Source of the DNA: Linyphia triangularis
Taxonomy: Eukaryota; Arthropoda; Arachnida; Araneae; Linyphiidae
DNA length: 64,000 nucleotides
Direction: 5' to 3'
Assembly (NCBI GenBank): GCA_963978545.1
Contig: OZ021721.1
Span: forward strand, 97,637,918-97,701,917
The notes beneath the pieces are model-generated. The model made no database searches. It was not told the origin of the DNA and was given only the letters and a program-made list of their open reading frames with translations. A program made the translations under genes and the position numbers. This document shows, in pieces, positions 10,648 through 20,563 of the stretch. Each line of letters starts with the position of its first letter. The stretch's first letter is position 1.

Positions 10648-11080
10648 CACTTGGTTAGGAGCGCGACCTTTTGTATCGCGGTAAGTCGTGTGGGGGACAT
10701 ATGTCCCCCAAATTAAAATTTTCGTGCATACCATTAATATTCGTGACCAAATCTCAAAGTAAGTGGGTGTTTTAATTAGAAACAACCATCCTCTCGTGCC
10801 TGGGACTATTTAAGAAGGATTTGGCCGACGACCCTGTTTTGGTGTTGGATTTTTTGAGGGTGTACGACATCATGGACCTGGTTTAGCTCTGCTGGCCTCC
10901 AGGGGCATGCAACAACACAACAACATTAGAAACAACATTATTGAACATAATAAAGTAAAAATTAAAAAATATTTTAAAAATAACTTGAAAAAACTGTAAG
11001 AAGACTTTGATCATGTGCTGCCATCTATTGAGAAATTGAGATTGTGGGGGACATTTGTCAACAGCGCGACTAACCAAGGG
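10648..11080 (+). mobile_element. TTAA-type element, family 4
   Basis: Termini CACTTGGTTAGGAGCGCGAC and, at the right, GCGCGACTAACCAAGGG form an imperfect inverted repeat. TTAA follows on the right (11081-11084); the left target is TTTA (10644-10647), probably a mutated TTAA. Related to 3731-3967. It is interrupted by a LINE 3' end at 10787-10924. Confidence 0.62.
10787..10924 (+). mobile_element. 5'-truncated non-LTR retrotransposon 3' end
   Basis: A 138-bp insertion with perfect 12-bp TSD ATTAGAAACAAC (10775-10786, 10925-10936). Codons 10788-10886 read ILSCLGLFKKDLADD then a hydrophobic stretch ending DIMDLV and a TAG. This lines up with the C-terminus of the RNase H-bearing frame at 63016-63660 (ILDCLGLDWEDIYN...GFTDIV-stop). 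The 3' UTR ends in CAACAACACAACAAC. It is therefore a severely 5'-truncated copy of a related LINE. Confidence 0.8.
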
Positions 11081-11084
11081 TTAA

Positions 11085-11513
11085 CTGGTAGTAGTGATTA
11101 GAATTTTAATGCATTGGGCTTTTTAAGAAAACGTTTAAGAAGACAAATACTTATATTAGAAAAAAAAATTTAAAAACTGAAAAAAAAAAATGAACTTCCG
11201 TACCGGACCGGTCAATTTTTTAGACTCTGACAGGCCCGGTGATTGCAGTGGACAACCCTATGGCCAGTACCCTCCTGGAAAGAGGGGTCATTCCTTGTCA
11301 ATTGAACACAGCTCCTAACCCGACTCTATAAGAATTCCATTTTCCCCATTTTTTCCTGTAGCAGAATGCTCAGTGCATGCAAAAACCATAAAAAAAAGCG
11401 CCCATCGTGTTTCTGCTGACCATTCACAGAGCTGTTTTTGTGTGTGCATAACGCGTCCGTTTTTTGTGATACATGTACCGTTCCAATGCTCTTTGGGGCT
11501 TTCACATGCGCTG
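11085..11513. other. Unclassified sequence, perhaps an old repeat
   Basis: Higher complexity than the surrounding AT-rich DNA. Together with 11713-11930, which ends in ACCACCCTGTAATAC, it may be one older interspersed repeat split by the SINE at 11514, but no termini were found. Confidence 0.3.
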
Positions 11514-11699
11514 TGCTGACCAAACGGTATAGTGTTTAGCGTGCTAGCTTCTAGACCGCGAGGTTGCGGGTTCGAGTCCCGTGTTAGGCATGGGTGTTTG
11601 TAAATGTATGTTGGCTTGTCTAATGACGAATGTTTCGGCGCATTATAGCCCTCGTGTTGCTGACGGCGCCAGATAATCTGAAAACAACCAACCAACCAA
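11514..11699 (+). mobile_element. SINE family A
   Basis: Full copy with a four-fold (AACC) tail and perfect 13-bp TSD TTCACATGCGCTG at 11501-11513 and 11700-11712. Confidence 0.93.
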
Positions 11700-11712
11700 T
11701 TCACATGCGCTG

Positions 11713-12193
11713 AGCATTTTGTGACGGGGAAATGTAGGCGTTGCCATTCGAATATATCGAGTTTCAGTACCTGTAACCGTGAGCCCTATATTTTGTTACC
11801 GTTCACAGAATCTCGGGTTCATACCTCTGAATAGCTATACCTGAAATCTCATCTCGATCTGTTAAACGGAACGACCGCTAGAGGAAAAGTTTCTTAATGA
11901 CCACCCTGTAATACATAAAAAGTAAATGTGATATGCCCTTTAACAGCGCGCGCAACCGTGAAAAGTTGACAGCGAAAGGTGCTATCTACCGCAGTCGGGA
12001 GAAGATAGATAATGAACTTTAACAAAAGCGTCGTGAAAGTGCGATGCCCTTCGCTGTAGATTAGCGTACATGAATAGTTTGATTTGAAAAGGGGACTTCT
12101 GTATGTTCCCGGAAATCCATATTTTTCTTTTTTTTATCTAAATATTAAAATGAGGCATCGATAGAATTTAAAATCGGATGGCTAATGTGTCCT
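11713..12193. other. No gene recognised
   Basis: Mixed-composition sequence up to about 12080, then AT-rich. It may continue the unclassified repeat of 11085-11513. Confidence 0.35.
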
Positions 12194-12200
12194 TTAACAT

Positions 12201-12855
12201 GTTGAGCGCCGATTCAGCCATCGGTGGCTGATAGTGTAAAACATGATATAAAACTAGAAAAATTATATTGTTTTAAGCAATTACTGAAAATTACTGGTTT
12301 ATTACAGAATAGTATCATTAACACGTTGAGTGCCGCGTCAGCCATCGGTGGCTGACAGTGTAAAACATGATATAAAACTAGAAAAATTATATTGTTTTAA
12401 GCAATTACTGAAAATTACTGGTTTATTACAGAATAGTATCATTAACACGTTGAGTGCCGCGTCAGCCATCGGTGGCTGACAGTGTAAAATATGATATAAA
12501 ACTAAAAAAATTATATTGTTTTAAGCAATTACTGAAAATTACTGGTTTATTACAGAATAGTATCATTAACACGTTGAGTGCCGCGTCAGCCATCGGTGGC
12601 TGACAGTGTAAAACATGATATAAAACTAAAAAAAAAATATTTTTTTAAACAATTACTGAAAATTACTGGTTTATTACAGAATAGTATCATTAACACGTTG
12701 AGTGCCGCGTCAGCCATCGGTGGCTGACAGTGTAAAATATGATATAAAACTAAAAAAATTATATTTTTTTAAGCAATTACTGAAAATTACTGGTTTATTA
12801 CAGAATAGTATCATTAATACGTTGAGTGCCGCGTCAGCCATCGGTGGCTGACAGT
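12201..12855. repeat. 124-bp tandem repeat array, 5 units plus partial
   Basis: The string GTTGAG starts at 12201, 12325, 12449, 12573, 12697 and 12821, an exact 124-bp period. Each unit carries a perfect hairpin GTCAGCCATCGGTGGCTGAC (8-bp stem, 4-base loop; first unit diverged) followed by an AT-rich part with TTACTGGTTTATTACAG. Units differ by only a few substitutions. Confidence 0.95.
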
Positions 12856-13249
12856 ACGCTGTTGTTTTTCCCACACCTATAATTTGACATAGTGCCTTTC
12901 TTAGTACCTTTTAAAGTGCGGGAAGTCTTTGTTTTTGAAGTACTATTGATAGTTCAATAGATAAAAATATTGTTAAATATACTATGTTCAAAATGCCCTT
13001 GTGAAAAATTGCCTACCTAAGAATTTTAAGTTCGAGGTCTGGCAACGCTGCGTAAACGTGTGGAATGAATGTCGATAAACATTTCATTCTAAGCGTAAAC
13101 ATCTCCTACTGCGATAAGAAACAATATAGCCGTAATATATTGACTCAACTGTATCGAGTAAATTTCAATCTGTTAGCAGCGATGCGCTGGTATTGCAGTA
13201 TAGCAATGCGAAGCGCACTACTGCGTGTGGACTGAAGGGGATTTCCTTA

Positions 13250-13905
13250 TAGACTGAGAGGCGACTGCAATTTTTGGATCCCATCGAACGTCATTCTGAA
13301 TTTTTTATAGAAATTGGTGAAGGGTGAGTAGATTACGAATCCACTGGGTCTGCCGTGGCAAAAATGGCCGAAACTTGTCAAAAATTGACTTTTAATAAGT
13401 TGAACTAAATCCAATGGCCAAATAATTAGCATTTTTTTTATTTGGTAACCCTCACTCTTTAATTTTCAATTAAGAAGGTTGCAGACGATTCGGATGTGTG
13501 GCGATGGCTTACTTGCATCCTTCACAAATGAGCCAAATTGGCAATAAACATTACGTCACTGTTGACGTGACTGATGTCGCCAATTTGCTTTACTTTTAAA
13601 AGATGCAAGTTTTCCGAGCCAGAGATCAGAAATCGTTTGCCCTTTTTCTCATTGAAAATCAAAATGCAGTAGGTTGACAGATGACGAAAAAGTTTGTTCT
13701 CTTTTTTGCCAAGTTTATGACATATTTGGCAATCGGATTTTAATTCAACTAATTCCAAGTCGATTTTTAATCAGTTTCGGCCATTTTTGCGATGGCAGAC
13801 CAGTGGATTCGTAATCTACTCACTTTTCTCCAATTTCTATGAAAAATTCAGAATGATGTTCGATGAGGTCCAAAAATTGCAGTCGCCTCTCGGACTATTA
13901 AGAAT
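13250..13905. repeat. Large imperfect inverted repeat
   Basis: Left arm segments (GAGAGGCGACTGCAATTTTT; GTAGATTACGAATCCACTGG; AAAATGGCCGAAAC) recur in reverse complement and reverse order at 13770-13900. The spacer contains a second palindrome centred near 13562 (TACGTCA ctgt TGACGT). It is internal to the element at 12198-13924. Confidence 0.8.
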
Positions 13906-13929
13906 TCACGTGGCGCTCAACGTATTAAG

Positions 13930-14329
13930 AGGAAATCCTAGTAAGGGTCATTCCCTATACTCGCTATGTTACAATCTTCTAGTCCAGTGCATTTAGAAAC
14001 TACTTTCTATAAAACCTTGACATTTGGGGAGTAGGTTCGAATCATATTGTTTTCGAATTTAATTGTTTTCATTTTATGTCTATTATAAGTCAAAATTAAA
14101 ATGGCAAAAGACAAAACCAGATGGAGCCACTGCATATGCAGGGACATTAAGGATTTTAATTATGAAATAAAATGTATTCGACGTCATTTTGGATTTTTTA
14201 ATTTATGTTATTTCGTCAAGGTGAACATTTCCCCCAAATGGAGACTTAGTGAAATGCCATTTCGTTACGTTTTTATTAGGTAGATAATAACTTACATTCT
14301 ATCTTTTTAAATCCTTTATATTAACTTCG
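13930..14329. other. No gene recognised
   Basis: AT-rich. The short open frame 14101-14283 has no recognisable motif. Confidence 0.45.
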
Positions 14330-15090
14330 ATTTTATGGGCATGTTTGTCGATGGGGGACTAATCTGCGGAGGCCTTAGTAACCCTCTTGCCGTTATCCAA
14401 CTGGACTGAAACTTGGCAGATTCGATGTCGATGACAATATATTCTATCAAATTTTGGGCTGTTACTGTCACTAAAAGGTCATTTTTACGGAATACTAATA
14501 AACCAACTTGCCGTCATCCTCCAACCTCACTAAAATAGTATTTAACCGACCATTGAAGAAATAATAACATTATTTTAATCAAAATATATAAAATATATTT
14601 GGATGCGAGTGCATAAATTCCCGTTCATTTTCAATAAATTTTTAAACATAGTTTGCCGCTCATTTTGTTGATAGAAATGTTTTTGACATTTAAAATTAGA
14701 TGCAAACACCAAGAACACGTTGTTTACAGAATCGGCGCTGTGTTAACCCTTTGGGTACATTTGACGGCTGAGATTCGTCATGCACTTGTTTTGCCTGTTA
14801 ATAATGACGAACCTAATTCGTCATTCAAACTAGTTTGATTGGATAGATTTTAATGTCACAAGAGCCATGATTGGTTAAGTCAAACATCGGTTAGTTTACC
14901 TATACTTTAAAAAATAATTTGTTTGGCTGTATTCCTTTAAAGTTCCTTATTGTTTTGAACCAACTGTTCAAAACGCAAGAATTTTCCCAAATAAATCTGT
15001 ACCCAAGGGGTTAATGAATATAAAAATTGGCAATGCATATAAAGGATTTATAATAAAAACTTTGCTTTTTTTGGGTTATATTATTAATTT
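14330..15090 (+). repeat. Repeat E copy, interrupted
   Basis: Long dispersed repeat. It contains two of the roughly 140-bp units (CTGTCACTAAAAGGTC ... CAACTTGCCGTCATCC), a middle section (AGTTTGCCGC ... GAAATGTTTTTGACATT) and a terminal segment with GCATATAAAGGATTT. The inverted copy at 58242-58790 covers the same layout. A MITE at 14747-15010 interrupts it. Confidence 0.75.
14747..15010. mobile_element. piggyBac-like MITE, family 2
   Basis: A 264-bp element with 13-bp inverted termini CCCTTTGGGTACA / TGTACCCAAGGGG (one mismatch), flanked by TTAA at 14743-14746 and 15011-15014. The corresponding position in the repeat E copy on the right has a single TTAA (58313-58316), i.e. the empty site. 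No coding capacity. Confidence 0.85.
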
Positions 15091-15207
15091 TATAAAACTT
15101 GTCATAAAAGTTAAATGTTCTTGAAACAATTAAAAAAAAAGTTTTTACATTTAACATTGCGCAATTTGCAATTTTAATCGTTTGTATTTAAATCCCATCT
15201 GAAGTCC

Positions 15208-15384
15208 GCCGACCAAACGGTATAGTGGTTAGCGTGCTAGTTTCTAGACCGCGAGGTTGCGGGTTCGAGTCCCGTGTTAGGCATGGGTGTTTGTAAATGT
15301 ATGTTGGCTTGCCTAATGACGAAAGTTTCGGCGCATTATAGCCCTCGTGTTGCTGACGGCGCCAGATAATCTGAATACAACCAA
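15208..15384 (+). mobile_element. SINE family A
   Basis: Full copy (CTGAATACAACC variant) with perfect 14-bp TSD CCCATCTGAAGTCC at 15194-15207 and 15385-15398. Confidence 0.93.
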
Positions 15385-15653
15385 CCCATCTGAAGTCCAG
15401 GTTTTATAGACCTCCCAGTAAACTGCATATGCCCTTGAAAAGCAGACAAAAGCAATGGATAGTTGCTTGATGGACTACTAATTCCTGGAAAATACTTTTG
15501 CACCCCAACCGACTCCTCCCTCCAACCCCTTTCCGCCAGTCTGTTATGTTCTGCATCAAGTTGTCTTATTAGAGATGGGTAAATCGTCATCAGTTCCCTT
15601 TTACGATTACTATTACGGCCGTATTCACAGTCAAGGCATAAACCGCAGTTTAA

Positions 15654-16179
15654 CCTCCTGAGACCCACAATTGTTTAAAACATGATTTAAAGCTAATTTT
15701 TATGTATATTATTCTTTTGGGTCTATGTAACGTACTTTTAAAGTTCAGAACTGATCCATGCACTTTAAGTACACTTAGACAAAATATGACTATCTCCTTA
15801 AGCTTGCAAAAATTCTGAAATTTAATTGTTCAGATGTAAAATTTAATCATGAAAAGCTGCAAAACAATTTCACCAGGACATGATACATAAAAATACTTTA
15901 CAGTGAGTGCAAAAGAAATTTGTTCTCTCTGAACATCCAAACATCCGACAACGTCAGGAGAAAGTCTTAGTGTCCGTTGCTGGCATGTTCTTCGCACCAA
16001 CTTTTCGTGACACCTCTACTGGCAGAGGAACTGTTTTTACAGTTTCTTTATAGACTCTACTTTGTCACATTCGGGGGAACTATCATCAGCTGTAGGACTG
16101 AATTCGGCTACTTCACGCCAAGAAAAATTATGCGCCCAAAATCCGATATGCATTTAAATGTACGTGGGGTCTCAGAAGG
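15654..16179. mobile_element. piggyBac-like MITE, family 5
   Basis: A 526-bp element with termini CCTCCTGAGACCCAC and, at the right, GTGGGGTCTCAGAAGG (imperfect inverted repeat), flanked by TTAA at 15650-15653 and 16180-16183. It has no long coding frame, so it is non-autonomous. Confidence 0.8.
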
Positions 16180-16183
16180 TTAA

Positions 16184-16636
16184 CAACTTAGCTGCCAGTG
16201 TCTTGAACATGGGAGTCAGTCAGAAGCCAACTTTCTTTTTTGCTGTTTATTTGCTTAAAAAGGATTCAAATGTTATTAATTAAGTACCATTTGCATATAT
16301 AAGGTAGTTAAAATAAAAAAAATAAGAAATCAAAAATATCACGCACCGGCGCGAGACCGGCACTAAGAAAGGAATTCTCTCTATCAGTGCCGGGTCTCGC
16401 GCCGGTGCGAGATCATGATTTTACAGACTTTAATTTACATAAATCGTTTATTATTTATATTTTTGTAATCATTTTCAAAACAATAATTATTTATTAATCA
16501 ACAATCTTCCAAAATCATTTTAAATTTAAATGACAGACACGTTAGCATGTTACTTCGCGCGATGCCGGCACCGTACTGGCTCATAAAAGTTGGTCGGTAG
16601 GCATCTCGAGCCGGCGCGAGACCGGCAGCTAAGTTG
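16184..16636. mobile_element. Foldback MITE sharing a TTAA with its neighbour
   Basis: 13-bp perfect inverted termini CAACTTAGCTGCC / GGCAGCTAAGTTG. The left target is TTAA (16180-16183), shared with the previous element; the right is TTAG (16637-16640). A TA target with a 14-bp terminus starting ACAAC is an equally formal reading. Internally there is a strong hairpin at about 16343-16411 (CACCGGCGCGAGACCGGCACT pairing with AGTGCCGGGTCTCGCGCCGGTG), and CCGGCGCGAGACCGGCA recurs near 16612. Confidence 0.7.
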
Positions 16637-16708
16637 TTAGCTAAGCAACTAAGCAACGAAATCCGAGGAATGAGGATAATCGGCGGTTTACACTTCAACT
16701 TTATTCAC

Positions 16709-17964
16709 GGTCGCAGCTTAACCAAGGAATTCCTAATCCGCTTGTTTCCTTCGGATTACAACTGAAAAAATGTAAGGAGAGCTATCATTGGTCGAAGCTG
16801 TACCACATGATATTGTTTACAATTCAAGGCTTTTCCTCGCTATATTCCAAGCAATATGCGATCGCGGATCTTTACCGGGATGTGAAAATGTTTCTAAAAA
16901 TAAAAAGAACTAATTTTCTTTTATTCATAATTAAGGATCTTTTAATAAATGTTGATGTCGCCCTTGAAGACTGAAGCATTATTGAATTTGTTTTGATTGA
17001 AACTAAAATATCGTTGATATATAAAGCGTAGAGATGAAAAACTGTTGTAGTATATACGGTACCTTGTAAATTGAACCTGTAAAATATTCTTCAATGTTGA
17101 TGTTATTCTCCAACTCAAGTAGAAATGAAAATTATAAAAATCTTGCAAGTTATATACTTCAAGCTTCGAAAAAACAAGACAATGCTCTAGATTTGCCACA
17201 ATTTGCATTTGTGTTGCCTTTTGAATGTAATAAAAATGCATTTTACAATTTAATATTGACGTGTGTTTCTGCAAAAGCTAATTTTAGAATCGCAGCAATG
17301 AGTAAAATATATATCGAAATATTGTGCAACAAAACAAGGCTCTACAAAAAGCATGATAAATCGAACACATGATCCTAGTTAGTTTCTTGGTCAATAACTT
17401 TAAAATTGAAGACACTGCATTATCCTGTACTTTTTTTGCACCATGTTGTAGTAACAAAAACTTTATATTTTAGGATATAAAAATGGTAAAAAAGTTATTT
17501 TTTACAAAAATAAAAAGGCAAACCAATCGTGCTTTTTAACAAAAATATAAATCAGCAAATATATATAGGTTATTGAAAATACTCCACAGGTGAATTTAAT
17601 ACATAGGGTTTTTTATTCCAATGTTTGACCTGGTGTTGAACTTTTTGTATTGCAAATCCAGGATACTCCAGGTTTTTTACATGCTTCCGCAGTCTTCAAG
17701 ATTTAAAAATTTATTAAATTACATGTATGTGCAACAGGGATACTTTTTCACAATAACAAAGAAGAAAAAATATCTTAAGCAGTTTAAGTGTAAGTAATAT
17801 GTCCTATTGTGGCAGTATATTATTAGAGACTAGAGGCAGTTCAGTTTTTTTTTATCGTGGTATAGACCAAATCCAAAGGCTGCATAATATAGTAAATAAG
17901 TTAGTAAAAATACTTAGCCTTAGTCAGTTTTTAAGTCAATGTTTTTTAAGCCGAAGACTGGTTT
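16709..17964. other. No gene called; overlapping open frames
   Basis: Two overlapping open frames occur on opposite strands: plus 17094-17372 and minus 16942-17274. Neither shows a domain, splice-bounded structure or repeat homology that I recognise. The rest is AT-rich. Confidence 0.35.
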
Positions 17965-18133
17965 ATACACTCAACGACTTATTTTTATGTACAAGAACAG
18001 CTAATCAGGCCAGGACCTACAGCTTAAAGTGGATTCCGAACCACAACAAACATCCATGCCTAACCCAGGATTCAAATCCGACACCTTTGACTTGTGTTGC
18101 CAAAGCGCTAGCCCCACAACCACCAGGCGGGTT
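17965..18133 (-). mobile_element. SINE family B, diverged
   Basis: Minus-oriented copy with B-box complement GGATTCAAATCC, body TGGATTCCGAACCACAACAA and the family tail complement toward the left. No clear TSD. It supplies the C-terminus of a chance open frame at 17799-18137. Confidence 0.8.
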
Positions 18134-18914
18134 TTAAATTGTAGACAATAAATTATACTGTATTATTTTTGCATCATGTTTTAATGATACAAATTATATT
18201 TTAATTTGGAGATACAAATGTTACAAAATTTTAATTATATAAAAATAAAATCAGAAATAAAAAACAAAACCATAACATGTTTTTTAACAAAAATATAATC
18301 CAGCAAATGTTTATAATTTAAAATGCTCCACAATAATGGAGAATTTATACAATATAGAGAAAGTATTTAAGGCCTTTTGTATTTCGACATTTCTAATAAT
18401 TATACACACATCTTTTTAAGTTTTGATGAATAAAAAGAGAAATAGGTTTTCCTAAATTTTTTAAAAACTTAGTTGAAAGCAATAAAGCTGTTAGCAAAAT
18501 ATTAAAGTAAATATTGCAAGTGACATTAGTTCATTCTTTGTTATTAGTTTACATGATTTATGTCCAAGAATCTGATATCATTTTTAATAACTTAGCTTTA
18601 AGATAGAATGATTGTGAAACCAGCAATTATTTTTATTTCTGAAATATGTAACTTAATTGTAAAATGAATTGATGAACTGTTTTTCACCTTGTTAAGTAAA
18701 AACACCATTTCACAATTTTTCCACAATTTTTAAATTTGACATATTTTGACTTATATTTAGTAGAATGTATTTAGAAAATGTTATGCAAACTAATTAGTAT
18801 TGAAAAAATAGAGAAAAAAATATTAACATCAAGATAAATTTATTGTTTCTAAAATAATACAAAACATAACTTTTAAAGCAGGATAAGTGGTCGACCTTCC
18901 ATGAATTTTTTTAC
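18134..18914. other. No gene recognised
   Basis: AT-rich sequence with no exon or repeat end identified. Confidence 0.5.
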
Positions 18915-19053
18915 CTAACCATCAGAGAAACGAGACTTATTCTAGCATTTGTTGTCACGTCGATTAGCCAAGTAGATTTGGCAGAAGGGCGAATCTGGTT
19001 ATCAGACCGAGTTTGTGTACATATGAACCAGTCTGACTTTGACATCAAATACC
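18915..19053 (-). CDS. Possible internal exon, unidentified gene
   Basis: On the minus strand an acceptor (TTCATTACAG) precedes 19053, and the sequence stays open in one frame to a donor-like TTAG|GTAAAA at 18915. The frame reads YLMSKSDWFICTQTRSDNQI, then RPSAKSTWLIDVTTNARISL and VSLMVR. The composition is unlike the surrounding low-complexity frames and matches no repeat in the window. It would be a 139-nt exon with a two-base leading phase. It lies downstream (minus sense) of the candidate first exon at 21964-22059. No homologue recognised; it could be a chance frame or an old repeat. Confidence 0.3.
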
Positions 19054-19682
19054 CTGTAATGAAATATTTTTTTAATTGCTTGCAGTATAGCATACTGCCA
19101 AATTTGTTTTATGCATATTTTTAAATACTTTTACAGCTGTTGATTCAAATTATCATCCAAAATGCCTCATATAACTTACTGTTTCTGTTAAAAAATTTCA
19201 GCATAATTTAAATTATACCAATTAGGGATTACAAAAATTCATAGGATCACAGAACACTGAAAAGATTAATTGTTAGCTCTAAATTTAAAATATTGCAAGG
19301 TATTCTTTTTCAGAAATAGATAAACTATAGCTTTGTGTTGGCTATTTTATTATAACAATTATCACAAAATGCAGTGATGTAAGTGCCAAAATGTGATTTT
19401 GGAGCTCTGTCGGAGCAGTAAAAATACGATTTTGGAGCAGTAAATTATTACATTTAAATTAGTGATGCAGCAAATATTTTTGTATATTTCAACCTTGATA
19501 TTTCAAATTAATTTAAAGTAAAAAAAAAGGTGTAACTTGTTCATTATATAAATACGTTTGCATTCTAAATTTACATGAATTAATTTGATTGCATTACTCA
19601 AAAAATAAATTAAAAAGCATGACATTTATTAACCTCTTTGAAAACTTCCTAATATTTTAATTGTTGGCAATGATGACATGAT
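19054..19682. other. No gene recognised
   Basis: AT-rich. Would be intronic if the minus-strand gene suggested here is real. Confidence 0.45.
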
Positions 19683-19696
19683 ATCATAAGGTTCGG

Positions 19697-19751
19697 GGCA
19701 CAGCATGGCCCTAGTGTTGCTTTTGCGCCACAAAAACCAACCAACCAACCA
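19697..19751 (+). mobile_element. Severely 5'-truncated tRNA-SINE tail
   Basis: Only the last 55 bp of a SINE (GGCCCTAGTGTTGCTTTTGCGCC plus an (AACC)4-like tail) remain. It is flanked by a perfect 14-bp TSD ATCATAAGGTTCGG at 19683-19696 and 19752-19765, so it inserted in truncated form. Confidence 0.82.
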
Positions 19752-19765
19752 ATCATAAGGTTCGG

Positions 19766-20500
19766 TTCATCACTGAAAGTTTTTCGAAATAATCTCAGTT
19801 GAGCTACTTTTAACAACTGATGAATTACGATTTTTTTCTTTCAAAACTCTAGTCTGCCTAGTACCAATTACTTATAGAAGTTCTTCCCAATAATCCAAAA
19901 TAATTTATTCGATACAAAGTACTCCCTCTCTGCCCCCCCCCCCCTCCCCCATGCAAAAAAAGTGAAACAAGGCTGCTTTAGATTTCATAACTTGTTTGGA
20001 CTGATAGCTTCACTTAGTAGGTTTTTTAGGGCTATTTGTTTATTGGAAGATAATTTTTTTTAACTCAGAAGAATTAAAACCGCCAACTGAAATTTGACAA
20101 TTATACTAGCATTTAATTTATATGAAAAAATAAATTCTAATGTAATTAAATAATAAATTAAAACAAGGCAAGCTGAAAAATAGTAATTTTTGTAGTGATT
20201 TGTTTTCTAACACTCTCCATTGTCTAAATGGATTATAGAGGGTTCCCATGTGAAATCTCAAGGTCAATGGAAACAAAATGATCTTAAGTCTGTGTTTTGT
20301 GTAATTCATACAAAAAAAAGAAAGAAAAAAGGACAGTTTTGGTCAGTTTTTTTTTTAAATATATGCCGCAAAATAATCATGCACTCTTAAAGTACTAAGA
20401 AAAATATTTATTATTTTTAGTTACAAATTGGCAAGAAAAAAATATCCAAATTGGATGCATAAAGATTGATTTCATGCCTTCTACAGTTTGAATACAAAGC
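19766..20500. other. No gene recognised
   Basis: AT-rich with a C-rich tract near 19933-19950. The minus open frame 20118-20309 is not supported by splice sites or motifs. Confidence 0.45.
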
Positions 20501-20511
20501 GCGAATCCCTG

Positions 20512-20552
20512 GTTGGTTGGTTGAAGTTTAACGGCGCAAGGGGCATACTGCC
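20512..20552 (-). mobile_element. 41-bp SINE tail insertion
   Basis: (GGTT)n complement of the tail followed by TTTAACGGCGCAAGGGGCAT, flanked by an 11-bp TSD GCGAATCCCTG (20501-20511, 20553-20563). Another extreme 5' truncation. Confidence 0.78.
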
Positions 20553-20563
20553 GCGAATCCCTG

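Larger units (their letters stand above)
12198..13924. mobile_element. TTAA-flanked element, family 3, with tandem array
   Basis: Flanked by TTAA at 12194-12197 and 13925-13928. The left end reads CATGTTGAGCGCCGATTC; the reverse complement of the right end reads TACGTTGAGCGCCACGTG, so the termini share GTTGAGCGCC. The left third is an array of 124-bp units. The right part is a foldback, arms about 13250-13430 and 13785-13905, around another imperfect palindrome near 13515-13610. No transposase frame. A piggyBac-like non-autonomous element is the best fit. Confidence 0.65.
15617..16708. mobile_element. Possible older MITE hosting two TTAA elements
   Basis: The left edge (CCGTATTCACAGTCAAGG..AAACCGC) and the right edge in reverse complement (CCGTGAATAAAGTTGAAG..AAACCGC) look like diverged inverted termini. 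A third copy of the motif, GGTTTATTACTTGACTGTG, occurs at about 22225-22252. The TSD is not resolved. Inference only. Confidence 0.35.

Noticed and set aside
12201..12855. CRISPR-like or origin iterons suggested by the regular 124-bp spacing with hairpins
   Set aside because: The whole 124-bp unit is conserved with no variable spacers, and the setting is an animal genome inside a TTAA-flanked element.
10647..15090. Helitron assignment for repeat E and neighbours
   Set aside because: I could not find a 3' hairpin followed by CTRR or a 5' TC end, so the class is left open.
15336..15668. 110-codon minus-strand open frame as a gene
   Set aside because: Its start lies in a MITE terminus and its end in a SINE A copy; the middle shows no motif or splice sites that I can support.
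16498..16698. Minus-strand 66-codon frame
   Set aside because: It lies mostly in the right half of the foldback MITE at 16184-16636 and its palindromic GC-rich arms.
17094..17372. 92-codon plus-strand frame as a gene
   Set aside because: A minus-strand frame of similar length overlaps it, no domain is recognisable, and no splice or promoter context supports either.
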